Shown: positions 1 to 6,120 of the stretch, piece by piece | Layout of the letters: every line of letters begins with the position of its first letter | Numbering within the stretch: the first letter of the stretch is position 1 | Source: an uncultured Collinsella sp. | Lineage (GTDB): Bacteria; Actinomycetota; Coriobacteriia; Coriobacteriales; Coriobacteriaceae | Reading direction: 5' to 3' | DNA length: 16,385 bases | Assembly: GCA_934650975.1 (NCBI GenBank) | Contig: CAKUFW010000041.1 | Coordinates: forward strand, 1 to 16,385 | Translations under genes and position numbers: made by a program | The notes under the pieces: generated by a model | The model's input: the letters and a program-made list of their open reading frames with translations, nothing else | Told to the model about the DNA's origin: nothing | Databases searched by the model: none

Positions 1-99
1 GCTAACCTTCGCGGACGTCCTCGGACATGAAAGAACCCCCGCTGCGCACTACGTGCGGCGGGGGTTCTTTCGTCCTGCGGAATGTCCGCGAAGGTTAGC
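1..99. repeat. Nested inverted repeat with terminator-like core
   Basis: A 16-base outer arm at 1-16 is perfectly complementary to 84-99. Inside it, 30-42 pairs perfectly with 58-70 (A-rich left side, G5 and TTCTTT on the right), and 45-49 pairs with 53-57 around a 3-base loop. The outer and inner stems are separated by 13 unpaired bases on each side. The inner stem has A-rich and U-rich flanks, as expected for a bidirectional Rho-independent terminator between convergent genes (an unseen gene to the left and the minus-strand pair to the right). The long outer arms are more than a terminator needs, so it could be a palindromic repeat element. It begins at the first base of the window and may extend left. 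Confidence 0.7.
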
Positions 100-237
100 C
101 CTCAGATCCTGCTACGACTACGTCCTCGGGTTGTGTGGGCTGAATGAAGGACGTGGCTGGTGGGGATACGTGTCCCTTTCGCTGTTTCGCGCTTTGCGCG
201 AAACCTCGCGCCTCTTTGGGCATAGACGGGGCTTGGG
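100..237. other. Short non-coding gap with one hairpin
   Basis: I see no gene here. There is one compact hairpin, 185-192 pairing with 196-203 around a TTT loop (8 bp, perfect). It lies just downstream of the minus-strand gene ending at 238, but no U-run follows on either strand, so I do not call it a terminator. It could stabilise the 3' end of that transcript. Confidence 0.4.
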
Positions 238-762
238 CTATCGTGTCTCGCCGGTCTCGGTGCGTAGGCGGTAGCCGTGGACGAGGTCGCTGATAGCCGG
301 CCAGGGAATCTGGCGGTCGACCCAAAACTGGAGCTGGACCAGGTAGCGCTCGGTGGCGCGGGTGAGGGTTGCGAACTGGTCGTGGGACTCGACTTGGGCG
401 TAGAGGTCGCGGCTGTGGGCGAGGATTGCCGTGGTGTCGTCCATTTTGCCGGTGACGTCGAAGGCGCCCGAGAACCAGTCGCACAGGCGGGCGGCGCTGT
501 TGTTGAGGGTGGCCAGGTCGGCGGTGCCGTCGTCGGCGTTTTCGGTTGCCTGGGCTCGCAGGAGGGAGAGGGCGTCGGCGGCGTTCATGCAGTAGCCGAC
601 GGTGAAGTTCCAGACGGCGAACTCGCGGCCGGTGTCGAGTTTGCGGCGGCGCATGTAGTCGATGTCGCGCGGCTCCTCGAGCATCATTTGGTCGGCGAGG
701 GCTTCAAGCGAAGTGGTGTACTCGGCCAGGTCGAGTGTGAGCAGGGTGTTGATATCCATCAT
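238..762 (-). CDS. Hypothetical helical protein, partner of DUF3830 gene
   Basis: This 174-residue protein is not one I recognise. It has no signal peptide, membrane segment or obvious catalytic motif. Its composition (leucine/alanine-rich heptad-like stretches at about residues 3-30, 60-75, 83-95 and 126-148, several Trp and Asp/Glu) suggests a soluble all-helical fold. The start at 762 is chosen because GGAGG lies 7 bases upstream. A second ATG follows directly at 759 but is less well spaced. It starts 2 bases after the stop of the DUF3830 gene, so the two are almost certainly co-transcribed and probably translationally coupled, suggesting a shared job. It may be a family limited to Coriobacteria. 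Function is unknown. Confidence 0.75.
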   Translation of the reverse strand: MMDINTLLTLDLAEYTTSLEALADQMMLEEPRDIDYMRRRKLDTGREFAVWNFTVGYCMNAADALSLLRAQATENADDGTADLATLNNSAARLCDWFSGAFDVTGKMDDTTAILAHSRDLYAQVESHDQFATLTRATERYLVQLQFWVDRQIPWPAISDLVHGYRLRTETGETR

Positions 763-764
763 GG

Positions 765-1181
765 CTAGGCCTCCGCTTCGATCTCGACGATTTCGTTTTT
801 GATGTACATGCCCTGGTTGTCCCAGACGTTGCGGCAGGCGGCGGCAAAGCGCCCGCGGTCGGCCTCGCAGATGCGGGCGAACATGTCGCAGGTGCCAAAG
901 GGCTCGCACACGTCAAAGAAGATGCAGATCGACGACCAACCGCCATACCAGCTCACCGCGCCGGCGGGCTCGTGAAAGACAGGGTTCTCGATATGCTCGT
1001 AGTTGGCGATGGGGCCCGATACGGGATAGGTCACCTCGGTATCGCAGACCTTGGCCGAAAAGATACGCGACTCCACGGGACAGGACGCCTCGAATAGCTT
1101 GCATGTCTCGGGTGCTTCGTCCCAAAGCATGTCGGCGAGAAACGTCTCGTCATTCAGCGTGATCTTGAGCATTTTTGTCAT
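765..1181 (-). CDS. DUF3830 family (cyclophilin-like) protein
   Basis: A 138-residue soluble protein. The N-terminal pattern of a beta strand (MLKITLND at 4-11), a short Phe-Leu-Ala-Asp segment and then an 'APETCKLFEASCPVES' stretch (23-38) is typical of DUF3830/TM1367-like proteins, which have a cyclophilin-like beta barrel. Members are short and of unproven biochemical role; enzymatic prolyl isomerase activity should not be assumed. The start at 1181 is supported by GAGGAGG 8 bases upstream; an in-frame extension to 1262 lacks this. It is the first gene of a two-gene minus-strand unit with the helical protein that follows 2 bases later. Family assignment rests on motif memory and length, not on a search. 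Confidence 0.7.
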   Translation of the reverse strand: MTKMLKITLNDETFLADMLWDEAPETCKLFEASCPVESRIFSAKVCDTEVTYPVSGPIANYEHIENPVFHEPAGAVSWYGGWSSICIFFDVCEPFGTCDMFARICEADRGRFAAACRNVWDNQGMYIKNEIVEIEAEA

Positions 1182-1783
1182 AGGTAGGACCTCCTCAATC
1201 CGTCGCTCAAGGGGCTCGCTGGCGGATAAAGGAGAAGACAGCCACGGGGTCGCCGAACCCAAACTTCACGACAGATAGCTGTCGCCCCAGCCCGTGCTGC
1301 ATGCGGCTAAAGTACCATGCTACAGACGCGAAAACAATATCTATGTTCGAATTATTGGATGCATTGGCAAAACGCAGTTCGCTCGCGATCGCTTGCCGCA
1401 AGGCGAAAGGCGATTGGTTATTCCTTATGCTGGATGAAAAGCGCTATGTTATTGCAGGGGTGCATACTCATCCTATAAGTGCATAGAATCTCGTATAGTG
1501 CGAGTAAGATTTTGCGCTGTCTGTTTTGTGTTTAGCAAAGATATAGTTTGCATAATCCCGCCTAATCCTTGCTCCATTTAAATAAAGTCGCACGTAAATG
1601 GCATAAACATATCTGAGCTGGGGTTCTGTACGCTGAGCGGATAAAAACGACCGTTCACCGTTCAGCTATTTTCAAAATGAATAAAATGAGCGATAAAGAG
1701 AATATAAACCTTAATAAACTCGCGTATCGCACGGGCGCGGGTTATTAATGGGTTGTAGGCCTTTTACAGAAAGGATTCCAGCA
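1182..1783. promoter_or_regulatory. Divergent regulatory gap between DUF3830 gene and arcC
   Basis: About 600 bases, clearly richer in A+T than the genes on either side, between two divergently transcribed units, so it should hold both promoters. A perfect 6-bp hairpin (1269-1274 with 1279-1284, ATAG loop) lies in the probable leader of the minus-strand unit. Near arcC there are overlapping direct repeats of ACCGTTCA (1650-1657 and 1657-1664), a TGAATAAAATGA stretch (1678-1689) loosely resembling an ArgR box, and an inverted repeat at 1711-1748 listed separately. No -35/-10 pair is convincing. A 61-codon open frame at 1301-1486 has no ribosome binding site and is not called. Confidence 0.5.
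1711..1748. promoter_or_regulatory. Inverted repeat just upstream of arcC
   Basis: The left arm, 1711-1724 (TTAATAAACTCGCG), pairs with the right arm, 1736-1748 (CGCGGGTTATTAA), with one bulged A and one G-T wobble across an 11-base loop. It ends 35 bases before the arcC start. It could be an operator for a dimeric regulator or a leader RNA hairpin; the sequence cannot separate these. Confidence 0.5.
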
Positions 1784-2746
1784 ATGTCTAAGCCTCTTGG
1801 CAAGCCCGATCGTATCGTCGTCGCCCTTGGCGGCAACGCCCTCGGCAACAACCCCGTTGAGCAGATCGAGGCCGTGAGCAACACCGCTCACGCTCTTCTC
1901 GGCCTGATCGAGCAGGGTAACGAGATCATCATCACCCACGGCAATGGCCCGCAGGTCGGCATGATCCAGAACGCCTTCGCCGCTGCCCACGACGCCATCG
2001 GTACCCCCGAGATGCCGCTGCCCGAGTGCGGCGCCATGTCCCAGGGCTACATCGGCTATCACCTGCAGCAGGGCATCGGCCGCGAGATGCACAAGCGCTA
2101 CAAGCGTTGGCACGCCGCCACCGTCGTCACCCAGATCGAGTGCGACCCGGACGATCCCGCATTCAAGAACCCGACCAAGCCCATCGGCCCCTTCTACACC
2201 GAGGAGCAGGCCAAGGAGTTCATGGCCGAGGATCCCTCCAAGGTCTTCGTCGAGGATTCCGGTCGCGGCTGGCGTCGCGTTGTCGCTTCCCCCGATCCCA
2301 AGAAGATCGTCGAGGCTGACTCCATCCTCAACCTGCTCGACAACGAGTTCATCGTCATCGCCTGCGGTGGCGGCGGCATCCCCGTTGTTCGCGACTACGA
2401 GAACAAGGGTTGCTACAAGGGCGTTCCCGCCGTCATCGACAAGGACCTGGGCGGCGAGCTGCTGGCCGAGGACTGCGACGCCGACGTTCTGTTCCTGCTG
2501 ACCGCCGTTGAGCATGTCGCCATCAACTTTGGCAAGCCCAACCAGGAGGAGCTCGAGGACATCACCGCCGACGAGGCCGAGCGTCTGGCCGACGAGGGCC
2601 AGTTCGGCAAGGGTTCCATGGAGCCCAAGGTCCGCGCTGCCATCAAGTTCGCCCGTTCCCGCAAGGGCCGCACCTGCATCATCGGCGCTCTGGACAAGGC
2701 CGCCGAGACCATGGCCGGCCTCTCCGGTACCCGCATCCACGAGTAG
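1784..2746 (+). CDS. arcC: Carbamate kinase
   Basis: A 320-residue cytosolic enzyme, the usual length for carbamate kinase (EC 2.7.2.2), which makes ATP and carbamate (to NH3 and CO2) from ADP and carbamoyl phosphate in fermentative ureido or arginine catabolism. Amino acid kinase fold signatures are clear: VVALGGNALG near residue 12-21, THGNGPQVG near 51-59, ACGGGGIPVV around 194-203, and the IDKDLGGELLAEDCDAD segment near 217-233. The C-terminal GSMEPKVRAA motif is also typical. The ATG at 1784 has AAAGGA about 8 bases upstream; an upstream frame extension to 1748 has no such site. No arginine deiminase or ornithine carbamoyltransferase adjoins it, so the carbamoyl phosphate source is not visible. 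The neighbouring permease and amidohydrolase may be related. Confidence 0.95.
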   Translation: MSKPLGKPDRIVVALGGNALGNNPVEQIEAVSNTAHALLGLIEQGNEIIITHGNGPQVGMIQNAFAAAHDAIGTPEMPLPECGAMSQGYIGYHLQQGIGREMHKRYKRWHAATVVTQIECDPDDPAFKNPTKPIGPFYTEEQAKEFMAEDPSKVFVEDSGRGWRRVVASPDPKKIVEADSILNLLDNEFIVIACGGGGIPVVRDYENKGCYKGVPAVIDKDLGGELLAEDCDADVLFLLTAVEHVAINFGKPNQEELEDITADEAERLADEGQFGKGSMEPKVRAAIKFARSRKGRTCIIGALDKAAETMAGLSGTRIHE

Positions 2747-2811
2747 TCTCTACTTTGTTGCCTCTCTCGTGGGTGCCAGGCAAAGCGCCCACAAACTAGC
2801 CTCTCTTCATG

Positions 2812-2845
2812 AGCCCCGCAGTCCGCTCCGACTGCGGGGCTTTTT
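2812..2845 (+). terminator. Rho-independent terminator after arcC
   Basis: A perfect 12-bp stem, 2812-2823 with 2830-2841, a 6-base loop and a T run at 2841-2845. It lies 66 bases after the arcC stop codon. Confidence 0.9.
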
Positions 2846-2853
2846 CTGTCCAC

Positions 2854-3052
2854 CTAGTCATTGGGGACAGACTTAAATGACTAGTCAAAAGGGACACTCT
2901 TGTCGCGATCAGGCGCGGCACTTGGGGACGTTCCTTTTGTGCCGGCACTTTAGGAACGTCCCCAAAGGCCGGCAGTTTGGGACAGTCCTATTCGGTCGTC
3001 CGCAAAGAGTGTCCCCAACGGCTAGTCGTTTAAGAACGTCCCCAATGACTAG
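2854..3052. repeat. Nested palindromic element, MITE- or REP-like
   Basis: The ends are 31-base inverted repeats, 2854-2884 and 3022-3052, matching at 27 of 31 positions. Both begin CTAGTC with a GGGGAC block inside, and each is itself a hairpin (for example 2854-2862 with 2876-2884). Inside, 2891-2901 is perfectly complementary to 3005-3015 (GGGACACTCTT). The centre is a long hairpin, 2922-2935 with 2952-2965 (TTGGGGACGTTCCT), closing on the perfect palindrome GTGCCGGCAC at 2939-2948. A GGGAC/GTCCC unit recurs seven times. No open frame fills it. This layout suggests a non-autonomous mobile element or a REP-type repeat; clear target-site duplications are not visible. Confidence 0.75.
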
Positions 3053-4179
3053 TAGTAGGCCCACATGGCTTCGATTTCGTTGAGGACCTCTACGACGCCC
3101 CAGCGGCGGGCGCTGCGGCTTTGCGAGTTGGGGTCGTACACGCCGATCTGGTCGGCGTCGTCGATGCCGTAGAGCACGATATAGTGGCCGACGCTGGTAA
3201 AGGTGCCGGGACGAACCGAGGCGATAATCGGTGCCCCCGAGCGCAGTGCCTGGGTGATAGAGCTGCGATCGACGTGGAGTTCCGTTCCGTTAAGGCCCAG
3301 CTGCCATGCGCCGTTCGTCATGAATGACCATTCGGTGGCGCCGGTGGGAGCATAGTTGCCTGCTTCGGAAAGCGCGCACATATCGACCGGCGTCATATCG
3401 GTGTGGCCGGTCTTAAAGACATAGACCATGGTAAGACAGGTGGGGCCGCAGGCATTTTGACGGATGGTGCCGCCGGCGTAGGGCAGCTCCGACCACGCGG
3501 GGTCAATCTGATAGATATGGGGCATGGTGCCGGCCTGCCACTGCGAGCGCGGGGTCGAAAACGCAAACGAGTAACCGGGCGCGACCGGTGCCATGAGCAG
3601 CTTGTCCTCGGCCGTTGGGTCGAGGCCGGCCGAGCCGTGGGAGACGCACGAGCCCAAAAACAAAAAGACCAGGCAAGCGACGATAGAGCAAAGTGCGATA
3701 CGCGCGCGGCGGAAGGGCAGCGCGGGCGCGCCACCGCCAGCTCGAGATACTGGGCGAGAGCTCATGCCGCTGCGTCCGCGCTGCGGGTGCGAAAAAGAGC
3801 GGCGGACAAAGATGCCGGGCTGACGGCGCCCGTTGCGACGCAGCTGCGGCACGTCCGTCTGACGCTGGCGCGTGCCGGTGCCCGTGAGGGAGCGAGTGCC
3901 CTGGGGCTGACCGGTGCTGCGGTTGCGGCGTTGTGTCTGCGCACGCGATCCGCTCGACGCGACATCCCCGTCACGCCTGCGAGTCTCAGCACTTCCAGTT
4001 TGCTTTTGAGCCGTTGAGCCCCCAGTATTCCGCCGAGGCGTGGGGCGAGGCTGCTGCGATCCGCCCGGGTACTGGGAGCCGGTGGCGGAAGAAGACGAGC
4101 TTCTGGGCGTCGGCGTGGTGCGGCCAGCAAGGCGAACGCTCTGTCGCCGTTGGTCGCCATCGTTAAAACCGTATGCCAT
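3049..4179 (-). CDS. Membrane-anchored C39-like cysteine peptidase
   Basis: A 376-residue protein in three parts. Residues 1-158 are low-complexity, rich in Arg, Ser, Gln, Gly and Pro and probably disordered. A single hydrophobic helix follows at about 159-178 (ending LGSC). The C-terminal extracytoplasmic domain, about 190-376, is papain-like of the Peptidase_C39_2 type. Candidate catalytic residues are Gln241 and Cys244 in QNACGPTC, His332 in GHYIVLYGID and Asp349 in VYDPNS. Its substrate is unknown. ATG at 4179 has AAGG 8 bases upstream; a GTG two codons earlier (4185) with GAGG is also possible. An internal ATG at 3765 would give a conventional signal peptide but has no ribosome site. The stop codon lies inside the terminal repeat of the palindromic element. 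Confidence 0.85.
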   Translation of the reverse strand: MAYGFNDGDQRRQSVRLAGRTTPTPRSSSSSATGSQYPGGSQQPRPTPRRNTGGSTAQKQTGSAETRRRDGDVASSGSRAQTQRRNRSTGQPQGTRSLTGTGTRQRQTDVPQLRRNGRRQPGIFVRRSFSHPQRGRSGMSSRPVSRAGGGAPALPFRRARIALCSIVACLVFLFLGSCVSHGSAGLDPTAEDKLLMAPVAPGYSFAFSTPRSQWQAGTMPHIYQIDPAWSELPYAGGTIRQNACGPTCLTMVYVFKTGHTDMTPVDMCALSEAGNYAPTGATEWSFMTNGAWQLGLNGTELHVDRSSITQALRSGAPIIASVRPGTFTSVGHYIVLYGIDDADQIGVYDPNSQSRSARRWGVVEVLNEIEAMWAYY

Positions 4180-4537
4180 TTGCACCGCCTTGCCTCATGT
4201 ATAACCTGTCTATCCTACAAAAAAGATGCGCAACAAATGCTCACATGCGCCAAAAGCTCGGTAAACGGCACGAACGGGGCAAGCTCGACGCCATAAAGCG
4301 ACACCCTTCTCTAACGGGCAGAGCGCGTCATCAAAACGGGTGCTCGCAACGAGCGGCATCCCCCGCCGTTCGTCCCAAAAACGGCGCCGCTCGTTATGCG
4401 GTTCTGCCTTCGGTCGAGCCATAAGCGGCAGCGTGGTGCCAAGGTCGTATTGTAAAGCCACGAAATAAAAGCGCGCAGCTAGACAAGCTGCGCAAGGGGT
4501 GACGCCAGGGGGCGTCAAAAAGGAAAGGAGGGGAACA
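4180..4537 (+). promoter_or_regulatory. Structured leader/intergenic region upstream of the permease
   Basis: About 360 bases without a convincing gene. It holds a 16-bp nested stem (4348-4357 with 4386-4395 and 4365-4370 with 4380-4385), an alternative pairing of 4386-4398 with 4420-4429, a perfect 8-bp hairpin (4473-4480 with 4486-4493, AGACA loop) and a 6-bp hairpin (4501-4506 with 4511-4516) just before the AGGAGG of the permease. Such stacking suggests a regulated 5' leader. A GTGGTGCC stretch at 4433-4440 faintly recalls a T-box antiterminator, but no stem I or specifier loop was recognised. The promoter was not located. Confidence 0.5.
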
Positions 4538-5989
4538 ATGGCGGACAAGAACGCAGAAGTTGCAGTCGAGGATAACGGCGGTATGAAGAAAACGCTCTCG
4601 CTCTGGAACTTCTTCACCATCGGCTTTGGTGCCATCATCGGCACCGGCTGGGTTCTGCAGGTCGGCGACTGGATGGTCGTGGGCGGCGGCCCCGTTCCCG
4701 CTATGATCGCATTCCTCTTGGGTGCAATCTTCCTCGTGCCCGTCGGAGCTGTTTTCGGTGAGCTCACGGCTGCCATCCCCATCTCGGGCGGCATCGTCGA
4801 GTACGTCGACCGTAGCTTTGGCCGTACGCTGAGCTACATCACCGGATGGCTCCTTGCCCTGGGCAACGGCATCCTGTGCCCGTGGGAGGCCATCGCCATC
4901 TCGACCCTCGTGTCCGAGATGTTCGGCAGCCTGCCCGGTCTTGAGTGGCTGCGCGCCGTCAAGCTCTACACCATCCTGGGCGCCGATGTTTACCTGTTCC
5001 CGACGCTGATCGCGCTCGGCTTTGCAGTCTACGTCATCTTCCTCAACTTCCGCGGTGCCAGCTCGGCCGCCAAGCTCCAGGCCTTCCTGACCAAGGCTCT
5101 GCTCTGCGGCATGCTGCTTGCCATGGGCGTCTCGCTGTTCACCGGTTCGCCGGACAACGCCATGCCCGTGTTCTCCCAGGTCACCGGTGCCGGCGGCGGC
5201 AAAGCCGCTACCGAGAGCACCAGCCTGTTCGCCGGCATCGTGTCGGTCCTGGTTCTGACCCCGTTCTTCTACGCCGGCTTCGACACCATTCCTCAGCAGG
5301 CTGAGGAAGCAGCCGAGGGCCTCAACTGGAACAAGTTCGGCAAGATCATCTCCCTGGCCCTGCTGGCCGCCGGCGGTTTCTACATGGTCTGCATCTACTC
5401 GTTTGGCACCATCCTCGACTGGCACGAGTTCGTTAAGAGCCCGGTTCCCGCGCTCGCCTGCCTCAAGGGCATCAACATGCTCCTGTATCTGGCCATGCTT
5501 GTCATCGCCACGCTTGGACCCATGGGCCCGATGAACTCCTTCTACGGCGCCACGAGCCGCATCATGCTCGCCATGGGCCGCAAGGGCCAGTTGCCCGAGA
5601 AGTTCGCCGAGGTCGATCCCAACTCCGGCGCTCCCAAGCTCGCCTGCGTCGTCCTGGGCGTCATCACCGTCGTCGGTCCGTTCCTGGGCAAGAACATGCT
5701 CATCCCTCTGACCAACGTGTCGGCTCTCGCCTTCATCTTCTCCTGCGGTATGGTCGCCCTCGCTTGCCTGCGCATGCGCTTTACCGAGCCCGACCTGCCT
5801 CGTCCCTACGAGGTGCCCGGCGGCAAGTTTGGTATCTCCCTCGCCATCGCCGCCTGCGCCATCATCATCGGCCTGCTCGTGATCCCGTTCTCTCCCGCCT
5901 CCCTCAATATGGTGGAGTGGAGCATCGTGATCGGCTGGCTGGCCATCGGCCTGGCTCTCATGGCCTTCACCAATTCCCGCAAAAAGTAA
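4538..5989 (+). CDS. APC-family amino acid permease
   Basis: A 483-residue integral membrane protein with about 12 hydrophobic helices, the usual size for APC superfamily transporters that import amino acids or amines by proton symport or exchange. The first helix carries the substrate-binding GAIIGTGW motif (31-38), and the helix-6 region has FFYAGFDTIPQQAEE (243-257), which resembles the unwound binding segment of the family. The loop GRKGQLPEKFAEVDP (347-361) is a typical APC feature after TM8. The ATG at 4538 has an AAGGAGG about 6 bases upstream. Substrate is not predictable from sequence alone. It precedes the amidohydrolase by 131 bases and probably feeds it or shares its regulation; carbamate kinase lies 1.8 kb upstream. 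Confidence 0.9.
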   Translation: MADKNAEVAVEDNGGMKKTLSLWNFFTIGFGAIIGTGWVLQVGDWMVVGGGPVPAMIAFLLGAIFLVPVGAVFGELTAAIPISGGIVEYVDRSFGRTLSYITGWLLALGNGILCPWEAIAISTLVSEMFGSLPGLEWLRAVKLYTILGADVYLFPTLIALGFAVYVIFLNFRGASSAAKLQAFLTKALLCGMLLAMGVSLFTGSPDNAMPVFSQVTGAGGGKAATESTSLFAGIVSVLVLTPFFYAGFDTIPQQAEEAAEGLNWNKFGKIISLALLAAGGFYMVCIYSFGTILDWHEFVKSPVPALACLKGINMLLYLAMLVIATLGPMGPMNSFYGATSRIMLAMGRKGQLPEKFAEVDPNSGAPKLACVVLGVITVVGPFLGKNMLIPLTNVSALAFIFSCGMVALACLRMRFTEPDLPRPYEVPGGKFGISLAIAACAIIIGLLVIPFSPASLNMVEWSIVIGWLAIGLALMAFTNSRKK

Positions 5990-6009
5990 CGCCTAGCCGG
6001 GGCGGATCA

Positions 6010-6038
6010 GGTGCGCGGGACCCTTTCTTCCGCGCACC
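6010..6038 (+). other. Hairpin between permease and amidohydrolase
   Basis: A perfect 9-bp GC-rich stem, 6010-6018 with 6030-6038, 21 bases after the permease stop. No U-run follows, so it is more likely a 3'-end stabiliser or Rho-related site than an intrinsic terminator. Confidence 0.5.
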
Positions 6039-6066
6039 GAACCCGGCACCACTTGGGTAGCTTTGT

Positions 6067-6110
6067 GAGGCCTTAACCCAACACGGCCTCGCCCACTATA
6101 TGGATCCATA
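6067..6110 (+). promoter_or_regulatory. Hairpin and palindrome upstream of the amidohydrolase
   Basis: A 6-bp stem (6067-6072 with 6085-6090) is followed by a perfect 12-bp palindrome, TATGGATCCATA at 6099-6110. The palindrome abuts the AAGGAGG of the amidohydrolase, so it could act as an operator or control access to the ribosome binding site. Confidence 0.4.
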
Positions 6111-6120
6111 AGGAGGAACC

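Noticed and set aside
1301..1486. 61-codon open frame in the gap between the DUF3830 gene and arcC
   Set aside because: No ribosome binding site before either ATG, no recognisable domain, and it lies in AT-rich regulatory DNA. A remnant is possible but unsupported.
1745..2740. Long open frame opposite carbamate kinase
   Set aside because: It is the antisense of arcC; its composition is that of a mirrored high-GC gene, with no domain or start site of its own.
4431..4446. T-box antiterminator-like GTGGTGCC in the permease leader
   Set aside because: Only the core resembles the family. There is no recognisable stem I, specifier loop or matching terminator, so I do not call a T-box.
4394..5425. 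343-codon open frame opposite the permease
   Set aside because: Shadow of the permease gene, without a ribosome site or recognisable domain.
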